Source: Roseomonas elaeocarpi
Lineage (GTDB): Bacteria > Pseudomonadota > Alphaproteobacteria > Acetobacterales > Acetobacteraceae
NCBI RefSeq assembly: GCF_042433915.1
Contig: NZ_JBHLUN010000011.1
Span: forward strand, 1 to 64,000
Length of the DNA stretch: 64,000 bases
Reading direction: 5' to 3'
Shown: piece by piece, positions 9,081-17,364 of the stretch
Numbering within the stretch: the first letter of the stretch is position 1
How the letters are laid out: each line of letters begins with the position of its first letter
Position numbers and translations under genes: made by a program
The notes under the pieces: generated by a model
Databases searched by the model: none
Seen by the model: the letters and a program-made list of their open reading frames with translations, nothing else
Told to the model about the DNA's origin: nothing

Positions 9081-9233
9081 GCGAGGCTATCCGTCCTTGG
9101 GGATGCGGCAAGCGATACGCCGCTCCCCCGATTTCCGGCAAGACGCGCCGGCCCACGCGGCGGGGCCAGTGCCGGCCGGATCCTTCGCGCCCCTGCGCGC
9201 CCCGCCTTCTTCCGGGAGAGTTCCCCAGTTCCC

Positions 9234-10115
9234 ATGCCACCGATCGTCGCGCTGTCCCATCGCACGCTCTACCAGTATGCCCGTCCGGTCTCGCTCGGGC
9301 CCCAGACCGTGCGCCTCCGCCCGGCGCCGCACGCGCGGACGGCGGTGCTGGGCTATTCGCTGATGGTGTCGCCCCACCCGCGCAGCATCCACTGGCTGCG
9401 CGACCCGGCCGGCAACGCGCTGGCACGGGTGCTGATGGGGCATCCGGTGGACAGCTTCGGGCTGACGGTGGACCTGTCGCTGGACCTGACACCCTTCAAC
9501 CCCTTCGACTTCTTCTTGGAGCCGGAGGCGGCGCGCTGGCCCTTCCGCTACCCGGCGATGCTGGAGGCGATGCTGGCGCCCTACCGGCAGGACGGACCGC
9601 CCTCGCCCGCCGTGGCGGCACTGCTGCTGGAGTTCGGGCGCGGGGCGAGCGGCACGGTGGAGGTGCTGGTGGCGGCCAATACGCTGGTCAATCGCCGCGT
9701 CGCCTATATCCAACGCGCCGAGCCCGGCATCTGGAGCCCGGAGGAAACGCTGGAGGCCGAGCAGGGCTCCTGCCGCGACTCCGCTTGGCTGATGGTCGGG
9801 CTGCTGCGGGCGCTGGGCTTCGCGGCACGCTTCTGTTCCGGCTACCTCGTGCAATTGGCGGATGAGAACGGAGGCGACCGGGCGGACCTGCATGCCTGGG
9901 CCGAGGCCTGGCTGCCGGGCGCCGGCTGGATCGGCCTCGATGCCACCTCGGGCCTGCTGACCGCGGAAGGCCACGTGCCGCTGGCGGCGGCCCCGGCGCC
10001 CGATGCCGCTATGGCCGTGACCGGGTGGCTGGAGCCGGTGGAAAGCCGCTTTTCCTTCGAGATGGAGGTGTCCCGCCTCGATCGCGGCACGATGACGGCC
10101 AGCGAGGCGAAGTGA
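9234..10115 (+). CDS. Transglutaminase-like cysteine peptidase-fold protein (first copy)
   Basis: A 293-residue protein with a bacterial transglutaminase N-terminal beta-domain (about 1-140: SHRTLYQYARPVSLGPQ, RLRPAPHART) followed by the catalytic core. The triad is visible: Cys in EQGSCRDSAWLMVGLLRALG, His in DLHAWAEAWLPG, Asp in WIGLDATSGL. Proteins of this type occur with circularly permuted ATP-grasp and alpha-E proteins and are predicted to act in peptide synthesis or modification, with no settled reaction. The ATG at 9234 has gggagag upstream. Two related genes follow on the same strand after a 270-base gap. Confidence 0.88.
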   Translation: MPPIVALSHRTLYQYARPVSLGPQTVRLRPAPHARTAVLGYSLMVSPHPRSIHWLRDPAGNALARVLMGHPVDSFGLTVDLSLDLTPFNPFDFFLEPEAARWPFRYPAMLEAMLAPYRQDGPPSPAVAALLLEFGRGASGTVEVLVAANTLVNRRVAYIQRAEPGIWSPEETLEAEQGSCRDSAWLMVGLLRALGFAARFCSGYLVQLADENGGDRADLHAWAEAWLPGAGWIGLDATSGLLTAEGHVPLAAAPAPDAAMAVTGWLEPVESRFSFEMEVSRLDRGTMTASEAK

Positions 10116-10122
10116 CGGGAGG

Positions 10123-10158
10123 GCGCGACGGGGCGGGAGAGCGCGACGGGGCGGGAGA
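10123..10158. repeat. 18-bp tandem repeat, two copies
   Basis: The unit gcgcgacggggcgggaga occurs twice in direct succession (10123-10140 and 10141-10158), just after the stop of the first transglutaminase. It lies in a 270-base gap with no convincing gene. Confidence 0.85.
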
Positions 10159-10340
10159 GCGGGGGCCGCGGGGTGCGGGCCGGTGGCTGGCGCGATGGCG
10201 CGACCCGCGGCTAGAACTCCCCATGCGCGAGCCTCGCCCGTTCCTGCCCCCACCCCCGTTTGCGCGCCACCCCGGCGTCCTGACCGGCGAGCGGGTTCCG
10301 GCCTGGCTGCGCCGCTTACCCCTCCGGCTGGGTACGCCTC

Positions 10341-10366
10341 GACGGCCGGCGCGCCGGCCGGCCGTC
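10341..10366 (+). other. Strong hairpin upstream of the ATP-grasp/alpha-E gene
   Basis: A perfect 10-bp GC stem (gacggccggc at 10341-10350, gccggccgtc at 10357-10366) with a 6-base loop ends 19 bases before the start codon at 10386. It could be a terminator for the upstream transglutaminase (no T-run follows) or a leader structure limiting initiation. Confidence 0.5.
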
Positions 10367-10385
10367 GTGACGGGCGGCCGCTAGC

Positions 10386-12905
10386 ATGTCCGGCGTCAGC
10401 GACGAGATGGTGGACGGCACCGGCCGGGTGCGGCCGCACTGGCGCGGTGTGCTGGGCTCGCTCGCGCCCCTGCCGCAGGAGGAGCTGGCGAGCCGCGCGC
10501 GCAGCCTCGACCGCGCCTTGGAAGAAGGCATCCCGGCGCTGTTGCCATCGGAGGAACGGGTGGCCTCCGCCTGGCGGTGCGACCTGCTGCCCATGCCGAT
10601 CGCCGCCGCGGAGTTCGCCGCGCTGGAGGCCGGGCTGGCGCAGCGGGCGCGGCTGCTGGACCTGATCCTGCGCGACCTTTACGGCCCGCAGGCGCTGCTG
10701 CGCGACGGGCTGGTGCCGCCGGAGCTGGTGTTCCGCAACCCGGGCTTCCTGCGCCCCTGCCACGTGCCGGACCGGCTGCCCGAAGTGGCGCTGCTCTCGG
10801 CCCTGGCGACCGACCTGCGCCGCGACCGCGACGGGCAGTGGCGCGTGGTGGGCGATTCCACCGCCCGCATGTCGGGGCTGGCGCAGGCGCTGGAAAACCG
10901 GCGGCTGCTGCCGCGCGTGGTGCCGGAACTGTTTCATCGCGCAGCACTTCGGCCGCTGCGGCCCTTCGTGGAAGCCTGGCAGGATGCCCTGCGCGAGGCC
11001 GCTCCGCCGGGTCATGAGGACGATGCCGTGGCGCTGCTGACGCCCGGCGTCGGCGACCCGAGCTGGGCCGAGAACGTGACGCTGGCGCGCGCCCTGGGCT
11101 GCCTGCCGGTGGAGCCGGGCGACCTCAGCGTGCGGCGCGGGCGGTTGTTCCTGAAGACCCTGCAGGGGCTGCAGCCGGTGGGCGTGCTGCTGCGGCGGAT
11201 GCCGGGATGGATGCTCGACCCGCTGGAATTCGACGCACCGGCCGCGAATGGCGTGGTCGGGCTGATGGACGCCGCCCGGCACGGCGCGGTGCGGCTGGTC
11301 AACGACCCGGGCGCGGCTCTGGTGGAAGCGCCGGGCTTCGCGCCGCTCCTGCCCGCGCTGTGCCGCCACCTGCTCGGCGAGGCATTGCTGCTGCCGGCAC
11401 TGGAAACCCTGCCGATGACCGATTCCGCGTCGCGGGAGCGGGTAGCGCGGGAAGCGTCCTCCTGGCTGCTGCGCCCGGCGGCCGATCCGGACGGCGCGAT
11501 GCGCCCGGCTTCCGAGGGCTGGGCCGAAGCGGCGGCTGCCCCGGCGCAATGGGTTGCCGTGCGGCGGACGGAGGCCTCGCAGGCCCCCTTCTGGTCGGCC
11601 GGCGGCAAGGAGCCGGGCCCTGTGCAGCTGCGGATGTTCCTGATGGCCGACGGCGCAGGCTGGCACGTCATGCCGGGCGGCTTCGCGCGCCGCCTGCCGC
11701 CCGGCGCCGATCCTGGGGCACTGCCCGGCGCCCGGGTGCCCGAGGCCGGGCTGTGCAAGGATGTCTGGGTTCTCGACGAGGAGCAGGACCAGCCGGTCAC
11801 GAGCCGCGTGGCCGCGCGTGCCCCGGCAGCGCGGGCGGTGATGATGGGGATCCCCTCGCGCGCTGGCGACAACCTGTTCTGGCTCGGCCGCTACGTCGAG
11901 CGGCTGGACAATGCTGCGCGCCTCGCCCGCGCCGCGCTGACGCGGCTGGAACGCGACGCGCTGCTGCCGCACGAGATGGCGGAGCTCGCCACCCTCACCC
12001 GCTGCCTGGTGGAGGTCGGCATGGCCACGGCCGCCGAGGCGCCGGTGGCGGGCGACACGGCGGCACTGCGCCGCGCCCTGCTGCGCGCCGCGGCGCCGGA
12101 CGGCACGCTGAGCCGGATGTTCGACCGGATCGCCCGGCTGGTGGATGCCACGCGCGACCGGCAGACCGGCGACATGCACGACGCCTTCCTTCACCCGTTG
12201 CGGGAAATGCGCGGCAGCCTGCCCGGCGTTCGCGACCTGGGCGACCTGTCGCGGCTGACCGGCGCCATGCTGCGCTACGCCGCCGCGGTGGCGGGGGTGG
12301 CTGCGGAAAACATGGTGCGCGGCGGGGCGCACACCTTTCTCGACCTCGGGCGGCGAGTGGAGCGGGCGCAGAGCATCGCGGGCGCCCTGGCGCTGGCGCT
12401 GGACCAGCCGCCGGCACGGCAGGAGGCAGGGCTGCGGCTGGCGCTGGAACTGTGTGACTCGGTGATCACCTATCGCACCCGCCACCTCGCGGCGCCGCAG
12501 CCGGGGCCGGTGCTGCGGCTGGTGCTGTCGGACAACGGCAACCCGCGCGGGCTGGGCTTCCAGTTCGAGCAGGCGCGCCGGCTGCTGGAACAGGTCGGCG
12601 GCGGCGGAGCCCCGGGAAGCCAGGGAAAGGAAGCAGAGGAGGTTCCGCTGGATGCCCGGGTGGATGCCCCGGGGAACAGCCAGGAAAACGGCGGGCCGCT
12701 GGCGGCCGAGGCGGCGTTGCTGATGGAGGAGATGGTGTCGATCGTGGAGGCCGAGGGCGTCGGCGCTTCGGCACGGCTGGCGGTGGTGGCCGGGCGCGCG
12801 GCGGCGCTGGCCGAGGCGATCTCGCGCCGCTACTTCACGCTGCTGCCGCCGCTGCACAGCCTCGGGCCGGCGCGGCACCCTGACGCGCTGCGGGGGGCGG
12901 CATGA
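10386..12905 (+). CDS. Circularly permuted ATP-grasp / alpha-E domain fusion protein
   Basis: An 839-residue fusion of two proteins often encoded separately. Residues ~1-470 are a type 2 circularly permuted ATP-grasp domain: ENRRLLPRVVPELF, VALLTPGVGDPSWAEN, RRGRLFLKTLQGLQPVGVLL, LLPALCRHLLGEALLLPALE, WHVMPGGFARR. Residues ~480-835 are an alpha-E helical domain starting GDNLFWLGRYVERLDNAARL. A Gly/Pro/Glu-rich linker interrupts alpha-E near residues 738-765. The region after LLPALE lacks the Trp-Trp-Cys-Gly segment I recall from homologues, and R replaces K in LLRPAA, so ATP-grasp activity is uncertain. Its stop overlaps the next start (ATGA). Confidence 0.85.
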   Translation: MSGVSDEMVDGTGRVRPHWRGVLGSLAPLPQEELASRARSLDRALEEGIPALLPSEERVASAWRCDLLPMPIAAAEFAALEAGLAQRARLLDLILRDLYGPQALLRDGLVPPELVFRNPGFLRPCHVPDRLPEVALLSALATDLRRDRDGQWRVVGDSTARMSGLAQALENRRLLPRVVPELFHRAALRPLRPFVEAWQDALREAAPPGHEDDAVALLTPGVGDPSWAENVTLARALGCLPVEPGDLSVRRGRLFLKTLQGLQPVGVLLRRMPGWMLDPLEFDAPAANGVVGLMDAARHGAVRLVNDPGAALVEAPGFAPLLPALCRHLLGEALLLPALETLPMTDSASRERVAREASSWLLRPAADPDGAMRPASEGWAEAAAAPAQWVAVRRTEASQAPFWSAGGKEPGPVQLRMFLMADGAGWHVMPGGFARRLPPGADPGALPGARVPEAGLCKDVWVLDEEQDQPVTSRVAARAPAARAVMMGIPSRAGDNLFWLGRYVERLDNAARLARAALTRLERDALLPHEMAELATLTRCLVEVGMATAAEAPVAGDTAALRRALLRAAAPDGTLSRMFDRIARLVDATRDRQTGDMHDAFLHPLREMRGSLPGVRDLGDLSRLTGAMLRYAAAVAGVAAENMVRGGAHTFLDLGRRVERAQSIAGALALALDQPPARQEAGLRLALELCDSVITYRTRHLAAPQPGPVLRLVLSDNGNPRGLGFQFEQARRLLEQVGGGGAPGSQGKEAEEVPLDARVDAPGNSQENGGPLAAEAALLMEEMVSIVEAEGVGASARLAVVAGRAAALAEAISRRYFTLLPPLHSLGPARHPDALRGAA

Positions 12906-13768
12906 TCCTGCGGGTCCGGCACCGGACGGGCTACAGCTACCAGCACCCGGTCGAGATGGCGACGCACATGCTCTACCTGTCGCCACGGCCGCTGCCGCAT
13001 CAGCACGTGCTGCGCGACACCATCCGTTCCCTGCCCGAGGCGGCGCGGGTGACGGAAGGGCTGGATCATTTCGGCAACCGCGTCGCCTGGCTGTTTCTCG
13101 ACAGCGCCCACGACTGCTTCGAGGTGGTGGCGGAGTCCGAGGTGGAGGTGCGCTTCCCCGATCCTCCGCCGGTCAAAGCCACGCCGCCGTGGGAGCGGGT
13201 GGCGGGATGGGCCGCGACGGAGGCGGAAGTGGCGGAGTTCACCTGCCCGAGCCCGATGGTGCCGGTGGGAGACGCGCTGCGCGACTTCGCCCTGCCCTCC
13301 TTCGCGCCCGGCCGGCCGGTGCTGGCGGGGTTACTGGACCTCAACGCGCGCTTCCGCCGGGACTTCCGCTTCCGCTCCGGCGTCACCGGCATCGCCACGC
13401 CGGTGGAGGAGATCCTGCGGCGGCGCGAAGGCGTGTGCCAGGACTTCTCGCACCTGATGATCGCCGGGCTGCGGAGCCTGGGCATCCCGGCGCGCTACAC
13501 CTCGGGCTACATCCGCACCTATCCGCCGCCAGGGCAGCCGCGTCGCGAAGGGGCCGACATGTCGCATGCCTGGGTCGGCGCCTGGATGGGGCCGGAACAC
13601 GGCTGGATCGACCTCGACCCGACCAACGACCTAGTGCTGGCGGAAGAACACGTGGTGCTCGGCTGGGGACGCGACTTCGGCGATGTTTCGCCGCTGCGCG
13701 GAATTATTCTAGGCGGCGGGCGGCACCGGCTGGAGGTCGGGGTGGACCTGGCGCCCGTCGCCGACTGA
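12902..13768 (+). CDS. Transglutaminase-like cysteine peptidase-fold protein (second copy)
   Basis: A 288-residue protein with the same architecture as the product of 9234: an N-terminal beta-domain (VRHRTGYSYQHPVEMATHML) and a transglutaminase core. The triad is Cys in RREGVCQDFSHLMIAGLRS, His in DMSHAWVGAWMG and Asp in WIDLDPTNDL. Translation is coupled to the ATP-grasp/alpha-E fusion by an ATGA overlap. Keeping two diverged transglutaminases around one fusion protein suggests they act at different steps or on different peptide ends. Confidence 0.9.
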   Translation: MILRVRHRTGYSYQHPVEMATHMLYLSPRPLPHQHVLRDTIRSLPEAARVTEGLDHFGNRVAWLFLDSAHDCFEVVAESEVEVRFPDPPPVKATPPWERVAGWAATEAEVAEFTCPSPMVPVGDALRDFALPSFAPGRPVLAGLLDLNARFRRDFRFRSGVTGIATPVEEILRRREGVCQDFSHLMIAGLRSLGIPARYTSGYIRTYPPPGQPRREGADMSHAWVGAWMGPEHGWIDLDPTNDLVLAEEHVVLGWGRDFGDVSPLRGIILGGGRHRLEVGVDLAPVAD

Positions 13769-14006
13769 CGGCGTTGCGCGAGGACCTCCGGGCCCGCGCA
13801 GCCGTGGGATCATCCCTTTGCCGGACGCCGGATGCGGCCCCTGCCCCGTGCTGCCGGGTGCCGGCGCGACGTGCCGGGCGTCCCCCGGTGTCGCCCGGGC
13901 AGCGATCGGGCCGTGCCTTCCGCGAGCGGCGGAAATCCGTGGCCCCGGCCTCTCGCCCGATCGCCGCGGATGGGCTTCCATGTCGGGAATTTTCAGGGAG
14001 GTCATC

Positions 14007-14804
14007 ATGTCCGAAACCAACGACGCAGCCCGTCCGGAAACCTGCGCGGGCGGAACCGTGCGGGTCGCGGTGGTGACGGGCGCGGGCTCGGGCATCGGGC
14101 GCGCGGCGGCGCTGGCGCTGCTGGCCGATGGCTGGTCGGTGGCGCTGGCCGGGCGGCGGCAGGACGCGCTGGAAGCGACGGCCGCGCTTGCCGGCGAGGC
14201 CGCGGGGCGCTGCCTGCCGGTGGCGACCGACGTGGCCGACCGGGACTCGGTGGCGGCGCTGTTCGCGGCGGTGGAACGGCGCTGGGGCCGGGTCGACCTG
14301 CTGTTCAACAATGCCGGCCGCGGCAGCCCCGCGGTGGATTTCGACGAGATCCGCTTCGAGGACTGGGCCGGCGTGGTCGCGGCGAACCTCACCGGCGCCT
14401 TCCTGTGCGCCCAGGCGGCCTACGGCATGATGAAGCGGCAACAGCCGCGCGGCGGGCGCATCATCAACAACGGCTCGATCAGCGCGCATGTGCCGCGTCC
14501 GGGCAGCGCACCCTATACCGCCAGCAAGCACGCGATCAGCGGGCTGACCAAGTCGATCGGCCTCGACGGCCGCAAGCACGACATCGCCTGCGGGCAGATC
14601 GACGTGGGCAATGCCGCCACCGAGATGACCGAGCGCATGAACAACGGCGTGCTGCAGCCCGACGGCCGGATGATGGTGGAGCCGCGCATGGACGTGGCCA
14701 ATGTCGGGCGCGCCGTGGCCTACATGGCCTCGCTGCCGCTGGACGCCAACGTGCAGACCATCACGGTGATGGCGACGCAGATGCCTTTCCTGGGGCGCGG
14801 CTGA
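14007..14804 (+). CDS. SDR family oxidoreductase
   Basis: A 265-residue classical short-chain dehydrogenase/reductase. The NAD(P)-binding motif is VVTGAGSGIGRAAALAL, then LLFNNAGRGSP. The catalytic Ser-Tyr-Lys are in NNGSISAHVPRPGSAPYTASKHA. ATG at 14007 is chosen because of a strong cagggaggtc ribosome-binding site; longer in-frame starts would add an atypical N-terminal tail. The residue after the glycine motif (AGRR) suggests NADP preference. Substrate is unknown and neighbours give no clue. Confidence 0.9.
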   Translation: MSETNDAARPETCAGGTVRVAVVTGAGSGIGRAAALALLADGWSVALAGRRQDALEATAALAGEAAGRCLPVATDVADRDSVAALFAAVERRWGRVDLLFNNAGRGSPAVDFDEIRFEDWAGVVAANLTGAFLCAQAAYGMMKRQQPRGGRIINNGSISAHVPRPGSAPYTASKHAISGLTKSIGLDGRKHDIACGQIDVGNAATEMTERMNNGVLQPDGRMMVEPRMDVANVGRAVAYMASLPLDANVQTITVMATQMPFLGRG

Positions 14805-14836
14805 GCGCCGGCGCCTGGCTCAACGCCCCGCGCGCC

Positions 14837-15856
14837 TCAGCGCGCGCGGGCGATGCAGAAGCCGACGATCTCGGCCAGCGAGCGACGCTCCGGCCCGTCG
14901 GGGAAACAGGCCAGGGCTTCCAGCGCCGACTGGCCATAGTCGTTGGCGCGGGCCAGCGTGTCCTCGAAGGCGCGATGGCGCTGCATGAGCGACAGGGCCT
15001 GCGGCAGGTCGGCCTCGGTCTGCTCGCGCTCCTCGAGGACGCGGCGCCAGAAGACGCGCTCCTCCTCCGTGCCGCGCTCGTAGGCCAGGAGCACCGGCAT
15101 GGTGATCTTGCCCTCGCGGAAATCGTCGCCGACCGTCTTGCCGAGCTCGGCCTGCCGCGCGGAATAGTCCAGCGCGTCGTCCACCAGCTGGAAGGCCATG
15201 CCGAGGTCGTGGCCGTAGCGGTGCAGCGCCAGCGCCTCGGCCTCGGGCCGGTCGGCCACCACGGCGCCGATCTCGGTGGCGGCGGCGAACAGGGCGGCGG
15301 TCTTGCCGGCGATCACCTGGAGGTACTGCTCCTCGGTGGTGGCGGTGTCGTTCTGGGTGACCAGCTGGAGGACCTCGCCCTCCACGATCGTGGCCGCCGC
15401 CTGGCTCAGGATCGCCAGCACCCGCAGCGAGCCGTCGCGCACCATCAGCTGAAAGGCGCGGGCGAACAGGAAGTCGCCCACCAGCACGGAAGGCTTGTTG
15501 CCGAACAGGGCGTTGGCGCTGGCCTGGCCGCGGCGGAGGTTGCTCTCGTCCACCACGTCGTCGTGCAGCAGCGTCGCGGTGTGGAGGAACTCGACGCAGG
15601 CGGCGAGCGCGGCGTGGCGCTTGCCCCGGTAGCCGCACATGCGGGCGGCCGCCAGGGTGAGCAGCGGGCGCAGCCGCTTGCCGCCGGCGGCCACGATATG
15701 GGCGGCAAGCTGCGGGATCAGCGCCACCGGGCTGTCCATGTGCTCGACGATCAGCCGGTTGCACAGCTCAAGGTCGTCGCGCACCAGATCGGTCAGCGTC
15801 GTGAGCGCGGCCTCGGGATTCAGGTCAGAGGCGGTGTGAGTGACAACAACGCTCAA
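14837..15856 (-). CDS. ispB: Polyprenyl diphosphate synthase (octaprenyl/decaprenyl type)
   Basis: A 339-residue trans-prenyltransferase making the ubiquinone side chain from isopentenyl diphosphate. Both Asp-rich motifs are present: LLHDDVVDESNLRRG (first) and LVDDALDYSA (second), together with GGKRLRPLLTL and the GDDFREGKITMPVLL segment. No ATG lies at a suitable distance. TTG at 15856 gives the usual family N-terminus and leaves 90 bases before the divergent DUF2007 gene; reading further upstream adds residues atypical for the family. The chain length of the product cannot be deduced. Confidence 0.88.
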   Translation of the reverse strand: MSVVVTHTASDLNPEAALTTLTDLVRDDLELCNRLIVEHMDSPVALIPQLAAHIVAAGGKRLRPLLTLAAARMCGYRGKRHAALAACVEFLHTATLLHDDVVDESNLRRGQASANALFGNKPSVLVGDFLFARAFQLMVRDGSLRVLAILSQAAATIVEGEVLQLVTQNDTATTEEQYLQVIAGKTAALFAAATEIGAVVADRPEAEALALHRYGHDLGMAFQLVDDALDYSARQAELGKTVGDDFREGKITMPVLLAYERGTEEERVFWRRVLEEREQTEADLPQALSLMQRHRAFEDTLARANDYGQSALEALACFPDGPERRSLAEIVGFCIARAR

Positions 15857-15946
15857 GCGGGGATTGACCTTGGTTTGACTGGCCGCACCATAAACACCCC
15901 CTGGTGCCACGCCAAGGCAGAGGGGGCAGTGATCGGAAACAGGCCT

Positions 15947-16174
15947 ATGCACATCCTGGCGACCGGGGCGGACCCGGTGCGTCTGAGCTTCCTGCAGTCC
16001 CTGCTGCGCGATGCCGGCATCCCGTCCGTGGTGCTGGACGCGCAGATCAGCGCGCTGGAAGGCGGGATCGGCGCCTTCCCGCGCCGGCTGGCGGTGAGCG
16101 ACCGGGATGCGGCAGCGGCCCGTGCCGTGTTGCGGGAAGCGCAGCTGCCCGAAGGCGGGATGCTGCAGGATTGA
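15947..16174 (+). CDS. DUF2007 domain protein (putative signal-transducing protein)
   Basis: A 75-residue protein consisting almost entirely of a DUF2007 domain: TGADPVRLSFLQSLLRDAG followed by VVLDAQISALEGGIGAFPRR and SDRDAAAARAVL. The domain is predicted to bind ligand or protein, but its role is not established. An in-frame GTG at 15929 is an alternative start. It is commonly found next to a tRNA1(Val)-type methyltransferase gene, as here: its stop TGA overlaps a TTG that could also start the next gene. Confidence 0.82.
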   Translation: MHILATGADPVRLSFLQSLLRDAGIPSVVLDAQISALEGGIGAFPRRLAVSDRDAAAARAVLREAQLPEGGMLQD

Positions 16175-16200
16175 ACGATCCCGCGCAGGACGCGCCGGAG

Positions 16201-17007
16201 ATGCGCGAGGACAGGCTGCTCGGCGGCCGCGTGCGGCTGCGCCAGCCGGCCGACGGGCTGCGGGCCGGGCTGGACGCGGTGATGCTGGCAGCGGCGGTTC
16301 CGGCCCGGCCAGGCGAGCGCGTGCTGGAGCTGGGCACCGGCAGCGGCCCGGCGGCGCTGTGCCTGCTGGCGCGGGTTCCCGGCAGTTCCGTGGTGGCGGT
16401 GGAGCGCGACGCCGGACTGGCCGCGCTGGCGGCGGAAAACCTGGCGCTGAACGGCTGGTCGGACCGCGGCACCGTCAGGCAGGCGGATATCGTGGATCGA
16501 GCGGCGCTGCGCGACCTGCCGATCGCCGATCACGGCATGGCCAATCCGCCCTACTGGGAAGACGGGCGGGCCTCGCCCGATGCGCGACGGGCCGCTGCCA
16601 TGCACGAGTGCGCGGCGGTGCCGCTGCTTCGCTGGACCGCGGCCCTGTCACGCGGGGTGCGGCGCGGCGGTACGGGGGTGCTGATCCTGCCGGCGTCGCG
16701 GCTGCTCGACGGTCTCGGTGCGCTGCGCGAGGTTGGTTTCGGAAGCCTGGCGGTGCTGCCGCTCTGGCCACGCGCCGGCGAGGCGGCGCGGCGTGTCCTG
16801 CTGCTCGGCCGGGTGGGCGGCCGGGGACCGGACAGGGTGCTGCCGGGGCTGGTGCTGCATCACGGCCGGGACTGGACCGGGGAGGCCCAGGCGATCCTGC
16901 GCGACGCGGCGCCCCTGCCCGGCCTCAGCCCCCTTCCTCGGGGTGGCGCAGGAGCCAGAGCCGTTCATGCGCCGCCACCAGGCTCTCCATGCTCTTGCGA
17001 CGGTTGA
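16201..17007 (+). CDS. tRNA1(Val) (adenine(37)-N6)-methyltransferase-like protein
   Basis: A 268-residue class I SAM-dependent methyltransferase. The SAM-binding loop is VLELGTGSGPAALCLLAR, followed by VVAVERDAGLAALAAENL. The catalytic motif is MANPPYW, typical of N6-adenine methyltransferases, and ADGLRAGLDAVMLAA at the N-terminus matches the TrmN6/YfiC group. ATG at 16201 is used; TTG at 16171, overlapping the upstream stop, is possible. The last ~28 codons are Pro/Gly/Arg-rich and lie antisense to the next gene, so the true C-terminal tail is poorly conserved or fortuitous. Confidence 0.8.
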   Translation: MREDRLLGGRVRLRQPADGLRAGLDAVMLAAAVPARPGERVLELGTGSGPAALCLLARVPGSSVVAVERDAGLAALAAENLALNGWSDRGTVRQADIVDRAALRDLPIADHGMANPPYWEDGRASPDARRAAAMHECAAVPLLRWTAALSRGVRRGGTGVLILPASRLLDGLGALREVGFGSLAVLPLWPRAGEAARRVLLLGRVGGRGPDRVLPGLVLHHGRDWTGEAQAILRDAAPLPGLSPLPRGGAGARAVHAPPPGSPCSCDG

Positions 17008-17206
17008 CGTCGGGCTGAAGCGGCCGGCGGGTGAGCATCATCTCCAAGAGGCGGAGGAGTTCCTCCGCGACCTCGAACTCGCTCTGGTCGCAGGCATGAT
17101 GAAAGGCGATCAGGATCTTGTCCGTGAGGCGCCGAGTTTGCCGCGGTGCCGGCGTGGTGGGTGGCACGAAGCGGGTGCCGTCGTTGTTTTGGTTACCTTC
17201 AGCCAT
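16925..17206 (-). CDS. Conserved-looking hypothetical protein, 93 aa
   Basis: A small soluble helical protein. The core DKILIAFHHACDQSEFEVA runs into EELLRLLEMMLTRRP and then ESLVAAHERLWLLRH, resembling a TPR-like or all-helical adaptor. ATG at 17206 is used; the frame is open further upstream only through a TTG. I do not recognise a named family. Its 3' end overlaps the methyltransferase gene on the other strand by 83 bases, an unusually long convergent overlap. Confidence 0.7.
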   Translation of the reverse strand: MAEGNQNNDGTRFVPPTTPAPRQTRRLTDKILIAFHHACDQSEFEVAEELLRLLEMMLTRRPLQPDVNRRKSMESLVAAHERLWLLRHPEEGG

Positions 17207-17364
17207 GCACGGCCGGTGCCTCGTGAACTGGGTCTGCAACGCCCGGGACGAGAACGGCCCAGGGCATTACAACCAGAGTAGCCGCTCCGCCCGCAGGACG
17301 GAACCCGCTCCGACAGGTCGTGTCGCTGGTGGCGTCACTTCCCGCCCGAGCGTGTCCTGCGGGT

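Noticed and set aside
9087..12986. A 1,299-codon open frame on the minus strand across the transglutaminase/ATP-grasp cluster
   Set aside because: It is antisense to well-recognised genes and its translation is Arg/His/Gln/Pro-rich without motifs. Long antisense frames are a by-product of high GC.
13832..15946. Long plus-strand frame leading into the DUF2007 protein
   Set aside because: It reads through the SDR gene in another frame and antisense to the prenyl synthase. Only the last 75 codons form a real domain.
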